From the NCBI RefSeq assembly GCF_963678635.1, contig NC_087070.1, forward strand, positions 13,736,539 to 13,800,538: 64,000 nt of DNA. The letters are read 5' to 3'. Within the stretch, counting starts at the first letter, position 1. Each line of letters opens with the position of its first letter. Shown one piece after another: positions 52,101 to 63,000 of the stretch. A model generated the notes under the pieces. That model searched no databases and was not told the origin of the DNA. It saw only the letters and a program-made list of their open reading frames with translations. The position numbers and the translations under genes were made by a program. Source of the DNA: Symsagittifera roscoffensis (taxonomy: Eukaryota; Xenacoelomorpha; Acoela; Convolutidae).

Positions 52101-52484
52101 GCCATTTCTATGCCTTATTGTATATTTTTCTACTTCTTTCCCTTTGTTTTGACATGTTAAATAATTTTTATTCTGCCGCTCACTCTTGGAAGTTTCGACC
52201 GGCCGATAGTTTTCATAATCAAATGAAGCCCTCATGCTGCCATTTATATGCCTCTTGCATACTTTTGTACTTCTTTCCTTTGTTTTGGCCCGTCGAATAT
52301 TTGTTATTCTGCCACTGATTCTCCAAGTTTCAACTGGCCGATACTTTTCTTATCCAAATGAAGCACTCATACTGCAATTACTATGCCCCATTGCTTTCTT
52401 TTGTGTTTCTTTCCCTGTTTTGATCCGTTGAATGTTTGTTGTTCTGCAACTCACTCTTCCAAGTTTCAACCGGCCGACGCTTTC
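43143..52484 (+). repeat. 138-140-bp satellite, long array (about 67 units)
   Basis: Tandem units of 138-140 bp with the landmarks tgccactcactcttc, gtttcaaccggccgatac, tccaaatgaagccctcatg and ttgacctgttgaatgtttg. Since 138 is 46 codons, frames stay open across several units on both strands (up to 163 codons at 45980-46471). Repetitive frames on both strands of the same DNA argue for chance. The whole array lies in intron 6. Confidence 0.95.
47010..50330 (+). repeat. Higher-order repeat of about 1515 bp in the satellite
   Basis: A block with distinctive variants (aagctcccaagatgccatc, then tgctaaatctatgtctc, then cttacccaaatcgagctcc) recurs with a spacing near 1515 bp, for example 47010, 48524 and 50039. 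That is about eleven basic units. Confidence 0.75.
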
Positions 52485-52502
52485 AACGGAACTTTGAGAA
52501 CT

Positions 52503-53260
52503 ATTGTTCCGACCATTGAAAATGGGGAGGAACTTTGTATTCGGTTGTGTTTTAGTTTTTTTTCTTTCTGTTTTCCACGCAAAATCAGGTACCACAAATA
52601 ATCATCGGACTAGGTTGAGTGATATATCATATTAAAGCGCTTTCATGATTCGAGCTACATTAAAAAAACTTCAAAAAGTTTTCCCAGTTTCTCGAAAAAC
52701 CAGTTTGAATTTTTTGATTTTCTGTCTTTTTTCGAGCGAATAAAGCGAGCGACAAGTCTTATTTTAATTGCCTAAAAGCTTACAATGGCTTAATTTGAAA
52801 CTTAAAACTTAATTTTACCTGGCTAAAGTTGGTTTACTTTGTGTATTTTAGCCCCTTTTTGGAATCAAAATCTTCAAAACTGCAAAAAACTGCAAAAAAC
52901 ATGAAACATTTTTTCGTATTTCTAATAACTTTTATCAAAATTTTTTTTTCCAATTTGCTTTTTTTAGGATGGCTGTTGAATATACCTAATCCACAGTTTT
53001 TTTGCTTAGCTCCTTTTATCATACCACGCTGAAATTTTTTTTCGTTATATTGTTGTATTTTTTTGTTGTAAAATTGTATTTAGTTGACCGGCTATCCTTG
53101 TTAAATTAGGTAATGAATGAAACTTGAGAACTATCATTTATTTTATTTTCATTTCTTTTTCAGTCAATTGTACTTGCTACTGAGATAGTTTTTATGTACA
53201 AAAATCTGTCAGATGAAATGTTATTAAAAAATCAAATTTGACGCTTTTTTGCCAAACGAT
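52503..53260 (+). mobile_element. Family D element, copy 1
   Basis: Begins ttgttccgaccattgaaaatgg, i.e. the same TTGTTCCGAC terminus as family A, followed by a different hairpin (ccatt/aatgg). It then runs through gtgttttagtttttt, gagtgatatatcat and further blocks that match 62038 onward in diverged form. It follows directly on the satellite. No ORF of note. Confidence 0.6.
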
Positions 53261-54640
53261 TTGGCTTAGAAAGAAATTATAAATTTTGTTCGAAGTATTA
53301 AAAAAGTGGTTTAACTATTTAGCTTGAGTCTGCCACGTACTATATTATATCACCCCTAAATAGTTAATTTAGTTAAAAAGTTCAAAAAGAAAGGTTAGAA
53401 AGTTCAAAAAGGTCAAAAGGGTAGAAAGGGTCAAAATATTTCAACGAGAAAAACCTAAACCCTCGACTGGTTAATCTGTTGAAGCCTCTAAAAAAACGTG
53501 ATTAATACCAACACTCTGTAGGTTTCCACACCCCATAATTTCGAGACTATCACGGAAATGTTTTTCAATTTCAGCTGAAAGTATAGTTTTTCAGATGGTA
53601 TAGCAAAAAACGTCAAATTGTTGTTTAGAGGGACAAATTTTGCATGCGAAGAACTACGCTGAGTGGTGCTAGAATTCTATCGAAATTCGGATACAATTGG
53701 CTCTAGATATAAGTGCAGCTGAAAATTGTTAATCAATTGATGAAAATAACGTGCAAGTTCTGATTTTTTTGGGTACTTCGTTAGATATTATCTGTATTCG
53801 TTTGTTTTTGTAATTTGTTTTTCATTTAGACCATTCTTTGGTGTTTATTTTTGAGTTAGCTCGTGTTAAAAAAAGATTTCGAGCTTCCACATATGGTGTG
53901 TTACTGGCGCATATCAGTTCATTGACTTACTTCATACCGGTTTTATATTAATGCTTTTGAGTCTTTCGACTGATCTCCAATACCGCCATTACCACTTAGT
54001 GCCTACTTCAAACTAACCTACTTGAATTGAAAAAATTTATGCTCGAAAGCGTGAACTAACCGAGAATTTGCAATGGGAGACATCTTGACTGTTAGACACG
54101 AGATACAAATGCGTGAACATAAAAAGTTATCTCGTTGAACTGCTAGACAATTATAAAGCCTAAAATGGTCATTGCTTTCCGTAAATATACACTTGAGAAC
54201 CAATAGAAAACACAAAAAAAACGTCAATGTTTTCTCTATATCTTCAATAATGTATCTTTTCAGGCGATTTGGCAAGAGAGCATATTAGGCTTGTTCATGT
54301 TTGTTCAAAAGTGTTCATGTTTCTTTTGTTACGGCTGTCCAAAAAAGTAACAAAATATTGTGAGGTTTTTCCTTCGACCAATTCCGACTTTTCGGGCTCG
54401 CCAATTTTAGACAGAATTTCATTTTTTTATCATTTTTTTATATAAGAAAAATTTTTCAAAACTAAAGAAGTTTTTCTCAAAGCTGAAAAATGAAATCCCA
54501 AATAATTTTTCTTAGAAAAAAAAACTGCATATAAAATCCGTGGAAAGTTTTGTTCATTTATCTTGTTTTTTTGTCGGCGCGCGCTCCACCTCAAAATGAA
54601 TATATATACATATCGACCATATTGATTTTCCAAGCTCTCC
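53261..54640. other. Unassigned intronic stretch
   Basis: AT-rich. A short imperfect tandem of aaaaggtcaaaa-type motifs lies near 53370-53440. The minus frame 54018-54275 has no recognisable domain. Confidence 0.4.
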
Positions 54641-54944
54641 CAAAGCAGTCATGAACAGTATATGCAAGTTTTTTGTGATGTGAAAAAATTGATAATTTAC
54701 TCATTTTAAATTCCTTCTACATTGTTGACCATTCTGTGAACAAAAGTATTTAATGAAAAATTACAAATAACCTGGATGCAGCTTATTATATTAAGCAAGG
54801 AAGTTGCATCCGGGTAATTTGTAATTTTTTATTTAATACTTTTGTTCACAGAATGGTCAACAATGTAGAAGGAATTTAAAATGGGTAAATTATCAATTTT
54901 TTCACACCACATAAAACTTGCACATACTGTTCATGATTGCTTTG
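54641..54944. repeat. Near-perfect palindrome, ~145-bp arms
   Basis: The left arm starts caaagcagtcatgaacagta. The right arm ends with its reverse complement, with only a few mismatches and small gaps over about 145 bp. The centre lies in the gcttattatattaagc section near 54785. Transcription through the intron would give a long double-stranded hairpin. No target-site duplication is obvious. Confidence 0.85.
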
Positions 54945-55084
54945 TTTTGTGTACAAGCAAATTCAAGTAATGTGATTGTACCGTTAATGATTGCTTTGTT
55001 TCGGGTAGAATTGAATTCAAGAAAGGTGATTGTAGTGTTCATTATTTCTTTGTTTCGTGTACAAGCACATTCATGTAATATGAT
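54936..55084 (+). repeat. 54-bp tandem repeat, about three units
   Basis: Units start gattgctttgtttcg or similar, followed by attcaagtaatgtgattg-like blocks. They begin at the outer edge of the palindrome's right arm. The period of 18 codons explains the open frame. Confidence 0.65.
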
Positions 55085-55479
55085 GTTTTTCACCGAAAAA
55101 GTTTGGGAAGTTTTCAGCTTATTGAATGTCGTCCGTAATTTTGTTGGCTTAATGATTTTTTTTATTAGCTGTTAATCAATTTTGTGAATTTGTTTTGATT
55201 CAAACTTGACAATATGTTTGCCATAGCTTAAAATGAATTTCTCTGACACGCTTTTGAAACACAAAATTTAAAAAAAGTAACCTTTTACTTTTTTCTTTCA
55301 TTTTTTTCCTTCGAAAAATAGGTTTGTTCAACATTTTATTCGCTACATTTTAAGCAACATGCTGTGTTAGTCATATCGGTTTTGATGAAAATAACTGATA
55401 TCATGATTATATACACCGTATTTTGGATTACTTTTTTTTACCAATATGTTTTTATATTAGTTCAATTGCTTTGTATTAT

Positions 55480-55930
55480 GTCTTTCTTGCATTAATAACA
55501 GATTTAATGGAAAGACTAGGGTTTATAAATCCTAAATTGCTATCAGACTAGAATAAAATGTTTGAAGAAACATCGATAAGTGTATTTTATCAATTGAAAA
55601 CGACAAAATAAGTTGTTTTTCGCTATTTTTTTACTGATATTTTTTTTCGTTTTGTTTATAGCTCTTCTTGGTGATATGTTAAATAGGTGGTAATTTTGAG
55701 CATAGCAAATGTTTCAAAATTGAGAACTATGATGCATAATACAGTAATTTCATTTTCAATCAATTGTACTGCATCCAAGATAGTTTTTGAAAATACATTA
55801 CTATGCCAGATAAAAAGCTATTCAAAAAATCAAATTTCACACTTTTTTGCTAGAAAGCCTACTTTTGAATTATACCAAAAAATCTATTTCGAGACTGTCG
55901 TGTATCGGCTTTTTTGCCGGCTTACTTTTT
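55480..55930 (+). repeat. Diverged copy of part of the 1.43-kb tandem unit
   Basis: Blocks aaattgctatcagactag, gaaacatcgataagtgta and aagatagtttttgaaaatac in this order match 59336-59610 and 60765-61020. A more decayed match lies at 53150-53280. This dispersed sequence is therefore older than the tandem array. Confidence 0.65.
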
Positions 55931-56277
55931 TTACTTGTTTTTCTTGAAATTTCAGCTACTTTAATCACTAAAGATTGTGATATTCAAAATTTCATTGTAA
56001 CAGGTTACTGTGTTCCTATATTTTGTATAATTTATGCTTTTTCCTGGCCGAAATAGTTTCGGTTTGGTATATCGATCTAGATGCCTCAAAATACGCCGTA
56101 ATTCAACTAATACGAGTAAAATCTACATGGTGTACTGCGTGAAAGATCGAAATGCCCAGAAAACTGGACCTTACTTACTAATGCCCCCTCAATTGCAAAG
56201 GGAAGTGAGCTCGTAACAAAGGTTCAATGTTCGGATAAGATCCCAAAAATTGAACAAAATTGAAACTGCTGCTCAGG

Positions 56278-56697
56278 CAGGGATGGGGTGATATCTGATA
56301 TTTTTAAAAATATCATATCAATCCGATATTTTTGATATATATCACGATATTTTTGATATTTTTGATATTCTCGGGGAACAGTTGGGGAACAAATACTCAG
56401 CCTATAGGAACACTTGAAAACTATTTAAAAACTGTAGTTTGCAAATGAACTTGAATTGGACGTTCTGTTGTTCAAGCATTATTCAAAACTTTAATCACTG
56501 AACAAATTTGGCGGTAAACGAGAACAAAGAAAATCCGCGGTTCTTTTGATGATGGGAATATTAGGCAAGAGGCATGTCAAATTTACCTGATTTCATGATA
56601 CAGCTGATATTTATGGATTTTTTTGTCAAAAATATCATGATATATATCATGATATTTATCATGATATTTATCACTTGATATATATCACCCATCCCTG
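56278..56697. mobile_element. hAT-type MITE with 8-bp target duplication
   Basis: 420 bp. The left end is cagggatggggtgatat and the right end is its imperfect inverse (atatcacccatccctg), with an interior of gatattttt/atatcatgat repeats. The 8-bp tgctcagg occurs directly outside both ends (56270-56277 and 56698-56705). An 8-bp duplication together with CAGGG-starting TIRs is characteristic of the hAT superfamily. The element is non-coding. The right target copy spans the acceptor of GT92 exon 7. Confidence 0.85.
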
Positions 56698-56704
56698 TGC
56701 TCAG

Positions 56705-56835
56705 GATTCGGCGGATAGTAAGACGTGGAGGAACCCCAATGCTAAGAGCATCATTTGCCCAGAAGTGTGTGCAATGACAAGTGCGCATAGATGCACCCAG
56801 ACACTTGAGGAGTACTCGCTAAACCAGGCGAGAAG
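56705..56835 (+). CDS. GT92 gene, exon 7
   Basis: The acceptor CTCAG|GATT opens in phase 0, as exon 6 requires, and the donor AAG|GTGAGT leaves phase 2. The translation reads WRNPNAKSIICPE, then VCAMTSAHRC. GT92 proteins have at this point a K-x-I-[IV]-x-P-E-x-V segment followed by a short stretch and an H, so family order is kept. GC-rich composition sets it apart from the surrounding AT-rich DNA. The intron upstream is 22 kb, so linkage to exon 6 is inferred from phase and domain order. Confidence 0.75.
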
Positions 56836-57249
56836 GTGAGTTACTTTTCCCTTTTCACTATCCTTTCTTTCTAGTTCAATTCAAGAAACTCAACGTCATT
56901 CTTTTATGTCATCGCCAACAATTAGATTCATTCATCATCGGTAGCAGATCTAAACATTCTCACGAGGAGGGGGGGGGGTTGGTTTGCTTCAGGCAGACGA
57001 AAATGATTTCGCACGTTTTTGAGTCTCTTGATAATTCAGAGTTTGAGTGCTCTGAGACTATTTGTACTTCATATGGAGACGCTTGATTTTCAAATGAAGA
57101 GGACGCTTTCGGTGTTTCGGTTAGGCAATAAAGTGCGAGTGTGTGTGTGTGTGTGAGGAGGGGGGAGGGGGTCAGAAAAGCTAAACTTGACTTATTTTCT
57201 GGGAAACAGAATCATTATCATCATCATGATCACCCCATTTCCTATTTAG

Positions 57250-57309
57250 CACAATGAAGCGAGGTACTCTTCAAATCAGACAAGTGAATGACAAGATTGA
57301 GAAGCAAAG
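57250..57309 (+). CDS. GT92 gene, possible exon 8
   Basis: A 60-bp open segment between CTATTTAG|C and CAAAG|GTGAGT, phase 2 at both ends. It reads RGTLQIRQVNDKIEK after completing the split codon. Both splice sites are good and the phase fits, but the sequence has no clear family signature. The H-Y-R motif that usually ends GT92 proteins is not seen here and must lie downstream or be missing. Confidence 0.45.
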
Positions 57310-57429
57310 GTGAGTTATTCCTGCTGTTGTTTCCCTCAATACTTTTGATTTTCCCCTTCCACCTTCGATAATAAACACCAAATATATGAGGTAAACGAAA
57401 AAAATCCTATTTTGTTTTTGCACCAGATG

Positions 57430-57740
57430 CCAATTGAGGATTTTCACACAGGTAATTTTGCATAGGCACCCAGTGAACACTTTTAAGGTAGTCGATTGAA
57501 ACGGATGCCATAAAATAGAACCATTTCTACCTAGCTTTGGTTCTGAGGCAGATCGGTTTCGTGCAGCTGGCTGATTGGCAATCATGCATTTCATACGTAA
57601 ATTAACCGTAAATATGGGAAATTACAAATCAACAAAGAATTACGAATTGCCATAAGTTTGGGTATTTGACAGCGGAATTCAATGTCATAAAATACGCAAA
57701 ATGAAAATATTAATAAATCAACTTGAAAACAGCACCTAAA
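57430..57740. repeat. Diverged, permuted copy of tandem-unit blocks
   Basis: 57430-57530 resembles 58775-58860 and 57530-57740 resembles 58465-58640, so the order is reversed relative to the later units. This would fit a junction of an older tandem array. A (GT)n tract near 57139-57155 precedes it. Confidence 0.55.
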
Positions 57741-57839
57741 CAAAAGAAAACAAAATTTTTTGAGGGTTTCGGACCAGATTACGGAGCGTATGTTTTATGT
57801 TCTTATTAATTGAACCCACGCCGAACTACCCAACGAAGA

Positions 57840-58357
57840 GAGAATTGGAACACGTTTTACTGAAGGGCCTTACTAATTGACCTGCTGGGGTCTTAACGGA
57901 TGCGAAGTTGGCGACGTTAACTTTACCGCAGTTATCTTCGCCCAGGGGGAAATGGTTAGGCCTTGACGCTTCCAATTCAGTTGAATCGGCATCAACAAGA
58001 GTTTTTGGACGGGCAGTTAATGAGTGGTACGCTAGGCAAATTGGAGGACTGTATTTCTATTGAATCCTCTAATGCACTTACAGCGAGGAAACCTATCTGT
58101 TCCAAATTTTCTACTCATGGCAGAAGTTCTTTCTCCGCTCCAACAAAATTGATACCGTTGTCTGACCACACAAAACTTGGTTTACTACGAAGAGTCATAA
58201 ATGTTTCAATCCTCATGGCACAAGAGCCGGTGTCAATGGAAGGAGCAATTTCGATGTCTACAGCACAGTTAGTTATACAGGTGAACAGAAAAGCCCATCT
58301 TTTCTCACTACTGCAACAAACAGTCATTTGAAATGGACCAAAATAATCCATCCACAA
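57840..58357 (-). pseudogene. BEL/Pao integrase relic
   Basis: The minus strand encodes MDYFGPF, EKRWAFLFTC, AVDIEIAPSIDTGSC and WSDNGINFVGAEKELL (58115-58357). This is the core of a BEL/Pao integrase with the first two catalytic Asp residues (MDYF and SDNG). Downstream on that strand, LTARPKTLVDADSTELEA and PNHFPLG correspond to the later conserved stretch. The portion between, which should hold the catalytic Glu, is deleted or scrambled. Pao elements are retrotransposons of animals. The 5' end of this relic was included in the tandem amplification that follows. Confidence 0.85.
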
Positions 58358-59593
58358 TTACTGATTGCCCGTTGTTGGTAACCAAGCCGTTCTACGAGGA
58401 TGGGACGTCATCTTTAGGTCCCTGGTTCGAGCCCAAGTCGGCGGACTATATTTCTGCTTCGTTTTCGTTCTGAGGTAGATCAGTTTCGAATAGCTGGCTG
58501 AGTGACAACATTCATTTCATTTTTAAATTATTTGAAATTACAAGTTAAGAAAAACAAAACTGCCATAAATTTCGGTATTTAACAGCAGAACACAATGTCA
58601 TAAAATAAGCAAACTAAAAACATTAATAAATCAAATTGAAAACACCGTCTGAAAAACTTGTGACTTTTGTTTCGATCTTTCAATTTTTGATTTTTTTCAA
58701 ACAATTCTTCCTTGACCAGAAAATTCTAAGTTACGACCTTGATTTTTGTCGCTATGAGTTCTATCGAGAACAGTCTCTAAAAACTTACATAGGTAACTTT
58801 GCAAAGCCACCCATAGAAACACTTTTGAGACTGTCGGTTAAATAGGATGTCATAAAATAGTACTGCTATAAGTGGAGAATTTGGGTAACGAGGGGCTTAA
58901 AATCCAGACGCGGGCCAGTGCATGACTTTGCCTGCACAAATGTCTGTTTGCCTGCAACATTTTCCAACTTACTTGTTCAGTGATTTAATCTGAACATGTT
59001 GGGACTGCGCTGGTATCTACTTGGCGAGTTTTATCCCTTTTGTCAAATTCTCAGTGAAAAACGGGGTGAACCTAGTTCTGGATTGTACGAATGGCAAAAA
59101 AAAGATTTGCACTCTCGTTAAATACAACTAGCAAAATTTTCTGGTCGGCACGCTACTGGTCTTATTAGTTTTTACGAAGAGCAAATTGTTGTTCTGACCA
59201 TTGAAAATTGGAGGAATTTTGTTTTCGGGTGTGTTTTAGTTTTTTTGTCACGCACATTGAGTGATATACCATTTTAAAGCCTTTTCAGTCGTGATACGAA
59301 CGAATTTTGACGGCTCTGAATTTTGACGGCTTGCAATAATAACCAATTAAATGAAAAGACTCGGGTTCGTCAAACCTAAATTGCTATCAGACTAGAAGAA
59401 AAAGTTTTAAGAAACATCAATAAGTGTAATTTATTGTTTGAAAACGACAAAATTTGAGCATAGCGAATCTTTCAAAATTGAGAATTAGAATGCATAAAAC
59501 AGACATTTCATTTTCAATCAATTGAACTACATCCAAGATAGTTTTTGAAAATACATTACTATGCCAGATAAAAGCTAGTCAAAAATTCAAATG

Positions 59594-59785
59594 TCACTTT
59601 TTTGCCAAAAAGGCTTGTTTCAATCCCCATGTTTCAATCCCCATGACACAAGAGCCGGTGTCAACGGAAGGAGCAATTCCGATGTCTACAGCACAGTTAG
59701 TCATACAGGTGAACAGAAAAGCCCATCTTTTCTCACTACTGCAACAAACAGTCATTTGAAATGGACCAAAATAATCCATCCACAA
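59594..59785 (-). pseudogene. BEL/Pao integrase fragment in tandem unit 2
   Basis: Same MDYFGPF to SCVMGIET stretch as the first relic, cut at the unit junction and followed by unrelated codons. It is not an independent insertion. Confidence 0.8.
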
Positions 59786-61019
59786 TTACTGATTGCCCGT
59801 TGTTGGTAACCAAGCCGTTCTACAAGGATGGGACGTCATCTTTAGGTCCCTGGTTCGAACCCAAGTCGGCGGACTACATTTCTGCTTCGTTTTCGTTCTG
59901 AGGTAGATCGGTTTCGAATAGCTGGCTGAGTGACAACATTCAATTCATTTTTAAATTATTTGAAATTACAAGTTAACAAAAACAAAACTGCCATAAATTT
60001 CGGTATTTAACAGCAGAACACAATGTCATAAAATAAGCAAATTAAAAACATTAATAAATTAAATTGAAAACACCGTCTGAAAAACTTGTGACTTTTGTTT
60101 CGATCTTTCAATTTTTGATTTTTTTCAAACAATTCTTCCTTGACCAGAAAATTCTAAGTTACGACCTTGATTTTTGTCGCTATGAGTTCTATCGAGAACA
60201 GTCTCTAAAAACTTACATAGGTAACTTTGCAAAGCCACCCATAGAAACACTTTTGAGACTGTCGGTTAAATAGGATGTCATAAAATAGTACTGCTATAAG
60301 TGGAGAATTTGGGTAACGAGGGGCTTAAAATCCAGACGCGGGCCAGTGCATGACTTTGCCTACACAAATGTCTGTTTGCCTGCAATATTTTCCAACTTAC
60401 TTGGTCAGTGATTTAATCTGAACATGTTGGGACTGCGCTGGTATCTACTTGGCGAGTTTTATCCCTTTTGTCAAATTCTCAGTGAAAGACGGGGTGAACC
60501 TAGTTCTGGATTGTACGAATGGCAAAAAAAAGATTTGCACTCTCGTTAAATACAACTAGCAAAATTTGCTGGTCGGCACGCTACTGGTCTTATTAGTTTT
60601 TACGAAGAGCAAATTGTTGTTCTGACCATTGAAAATTGGAGGAATTTTGTTTTCGGGTGTGTTGTAGTTTTTTTGTCACGCACATTGAGTGATATACCAT
60701 TTTAAAGCCTTTTCAGTCGTGATACGAACGAATTTTCACGGCTCTGAATTTTGACGGCTTGCAATAATAACCAATTAAATGAAAAGACTCGGGTTTGTCA
60801 AACCTAAATTGCTATCAGACTAGAAGAAAATGTTTTAAGAAACATCGATAAGTGTAATTTATTGTTTGAAAACGACAAAATTTGAGCATAGCGAATCTTT
60901 CAAAATTGAGAATTAGAATGCATAGAACACATTTCATTTTCAATCAATTGTACTACATCCAAGATAGTTTTTGAAAATACATTACTATGCCAGATAAAAG
61001 CTAGTCAAAAATTCAAATG

Positions 61020-61211
61020 TCACTTTTTTGCCAAAAAGGCTTGTTTCAATCCCCATGTTTCAAACCCCATGACACAAGAGCCGGTGTCAACGGAAGGAGC
61101 AATTCCGATGTCTACAGCACAGTTAGTCATACAGGTGAACAGAAAAGCCCATCTTTTCTCACTACTGCAACAAACAGTCATTTGAAATGGACCAAAATAA
61201 TCCATCCACAA
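61020..61211 (-). pseudogene. BEL/Pao integrase fragment in tandem unit 3
   Basis: Third copy, with the same junction as unit 2 and one more substitution at its end. Confidence 0.8.
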
Positions 61212-62037
61212 TTACTGATTGCCCGTTGTTGGTAACCAAGCCGTTCTACAAGGATGGGACGTCATCTTTAGGTCCTTGGTTCGAGCCCAAGTCGGCGGAC
61301 TATATTTCTGCTTCGTTTTCGTTCTGAGGTAGATCGGTTTCGGATAGCTGGCTGAGTGACAACATTCATTTCATTTTTAAATTATTTGAAATTACAAGTT
61401 AACAAAAACAAAACTGCCTTAAATTTCGGTATTTAACAGCAGAACACAATGTCATAAAATAAGCAAACTAAAAACATTAATAAATCAAATTGAAAACACC
61501 GTCTGAAAAACTTGTGACTTTTGTTTCGATCTTTCAATTTTTGATTTTTTTCAAACAATTCTTCCTTGACCAGAAAATTCTAATTTACGACCTTGATTTT
61601 TGTCGCTATGAGTTCTATCGACAACAGTCTCTAAAAACTCACATAGGTAACTTTGCAAAGCCACCCATAGAAACACTTTTGGGACAGTCAGTTAAATAGG
61701 ATGTCATAAAATAGTACTGCTATAAGTGGAGAGTTTGGGTAACGAGGGGCTTAAAATCCAGACGCGGGCCAGTGCATGACTTTACCTACACAAGTGTCTG
61801 TTTGCCTGCAATATTTTCCAATTAACTTGGTCAGTGATTTAATCTGAACATGCTGGGACTGCGCTGGTATCTACTTGGCAATTTTTATCCCTTTTGTCAA
61901 ATTCTCAGTGAAAAATGGGGTGAACCTAGTTCTGGATTGTACGAATGGCAAAAAAAAGATTTGCACTCTTGTTAAATACAACTAGCAAAATTTGCTGGTC
62001 GGCACGCTACTGGTCTTATTAGTTTTTACGAAGAGCA

Positions 62038-63000
62038 AATTGTTGTTCCGACCATTGAAAATTGGAGGAATTTTGTTTTCGTGTGTGTTTTAGTTTTTTT
62101 GTCACGCACATTGAGTGATATACCATTTCAAAGCCTTTTCAGTCGTGATACGAACGAACTTTGACGGCTCTGAAAAAAAAATCCGGTGCTGAGAGAAATC
62201 TGTTTGAAATTTTTAATTTTTGGTTTAATTTCGAGCAATTAGGGTGGGCGAGCAGGTTCCAAATAGCTGATTTATGCTTAATCTAAGCCATGAAAACTTA
62301 GTTTTACTCAAGTTAAAAGATTTTTTTTTGGAGTGATTTAACCGTTTTTTTTTGGAATCAGAAGTTTCGAGACTTTCTCAAATTTCTGCAGTAAAGTTTG
62401 AAAGTTTTTCAACTTTTCCTTCAGATTAATTTATCACTTCATCCAGAAAAAAAAACACTATTTTGGAAAAAAAACTTTTTGCTTCGTATTTTTCAAGATT
62501 ATGATCAGAAAATTCTGTGCGGTTACCAGAGGAACCAGCTATCATTGTTTCATATTTGATAATGCTTCAGAGGCAGAAAAATTGAACCATTAAAATCCCA
62601 GATTTGGCAGGATAGTTTTCGAGATGGTTGCAAATTTTCAGAAAAATGTTCAAAAAATCAAGAATTTGATTTTTTGAAGGCCATATTTTTTTCTTAAAAA
62701 ATTGGGGCTAGTCATAAATAAACGTAGGCTTTGAACATTTGTCGTTTTGATCAAACTTATCATTTTTGCAGGATTGTTGTTGAGAAAATCTAAAAAACGG
62801 TCAATAAATCCAAATTTTGACATTTCTGAAAATTATAGCTTTTTGTGTAAAAATTTTGACGTAGCCGTTAATGCAAAAAAGATTCACGCAACTTTAAACC
62901 TAGATTTAGCTATTAAAAAAATTTGCTTAGTGATGGTAGTTCTCTAAAAACAAAAATCAAAAAACGGTTAAAAAAAATCAAAATTTTGTGTAAATAAATG
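62038..63000 (+). mobile_element. Family D element, copy 2 (longer)
   Basis: Starts ttgttccgaccattgaaaa and continues beyond the point where the tandem-unit copies (59186, about 60612) stop, through blocks matching 52670-52870. The right border is not resolved. No coding frame of note. Confidence 0.5.

Larger units (their letters stand above)
58201..62172. repeat. Tandem array of a ~1427-bp unit (2.8 copies)
   Basis: Unit starts at 58201, 59629 and 61055. Each holds about 175 bp of Pao integrase, then a shared flank, then a family D 5' part. In units 1 and 2 the dispersed sequence seen at 55480 follows; the third unit instead continues into a longer family D copy. Units 2 and 3 are closer to each other than to unit 1. 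At each junction gtttcaatccccat is doubled or nearly doubled. Internal plus and minus frames are repeated fragments, not genes. Confidence 0.9.

Noticed and set aside
40366-52318. Many open frames on both strands with repeated SATHSSKFQPAD or KSEWQNNKHSTG motifs
   Set aside because: They are the satellite read in frames kept open by a period near 138 bp; both strands are open, lengths vary with unit variants, and no splice or start context recurs.
58375-58450. tRNA-like B box (GGTTCGAGCCC) with a possible T-arm in each tandem unit
   Set aside because: No matching acceptor stem or convincing A box lies at the right distance; the 3' seven bases have no complementary partner upstream. At most a decayed SINE head.
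59591-61235. Plus-strand ORFs repeated in each tandem unit as a gene family
   Set aside because: They lie antisense to a Pao integrase fragment and repeat only because the unit is duplicated.
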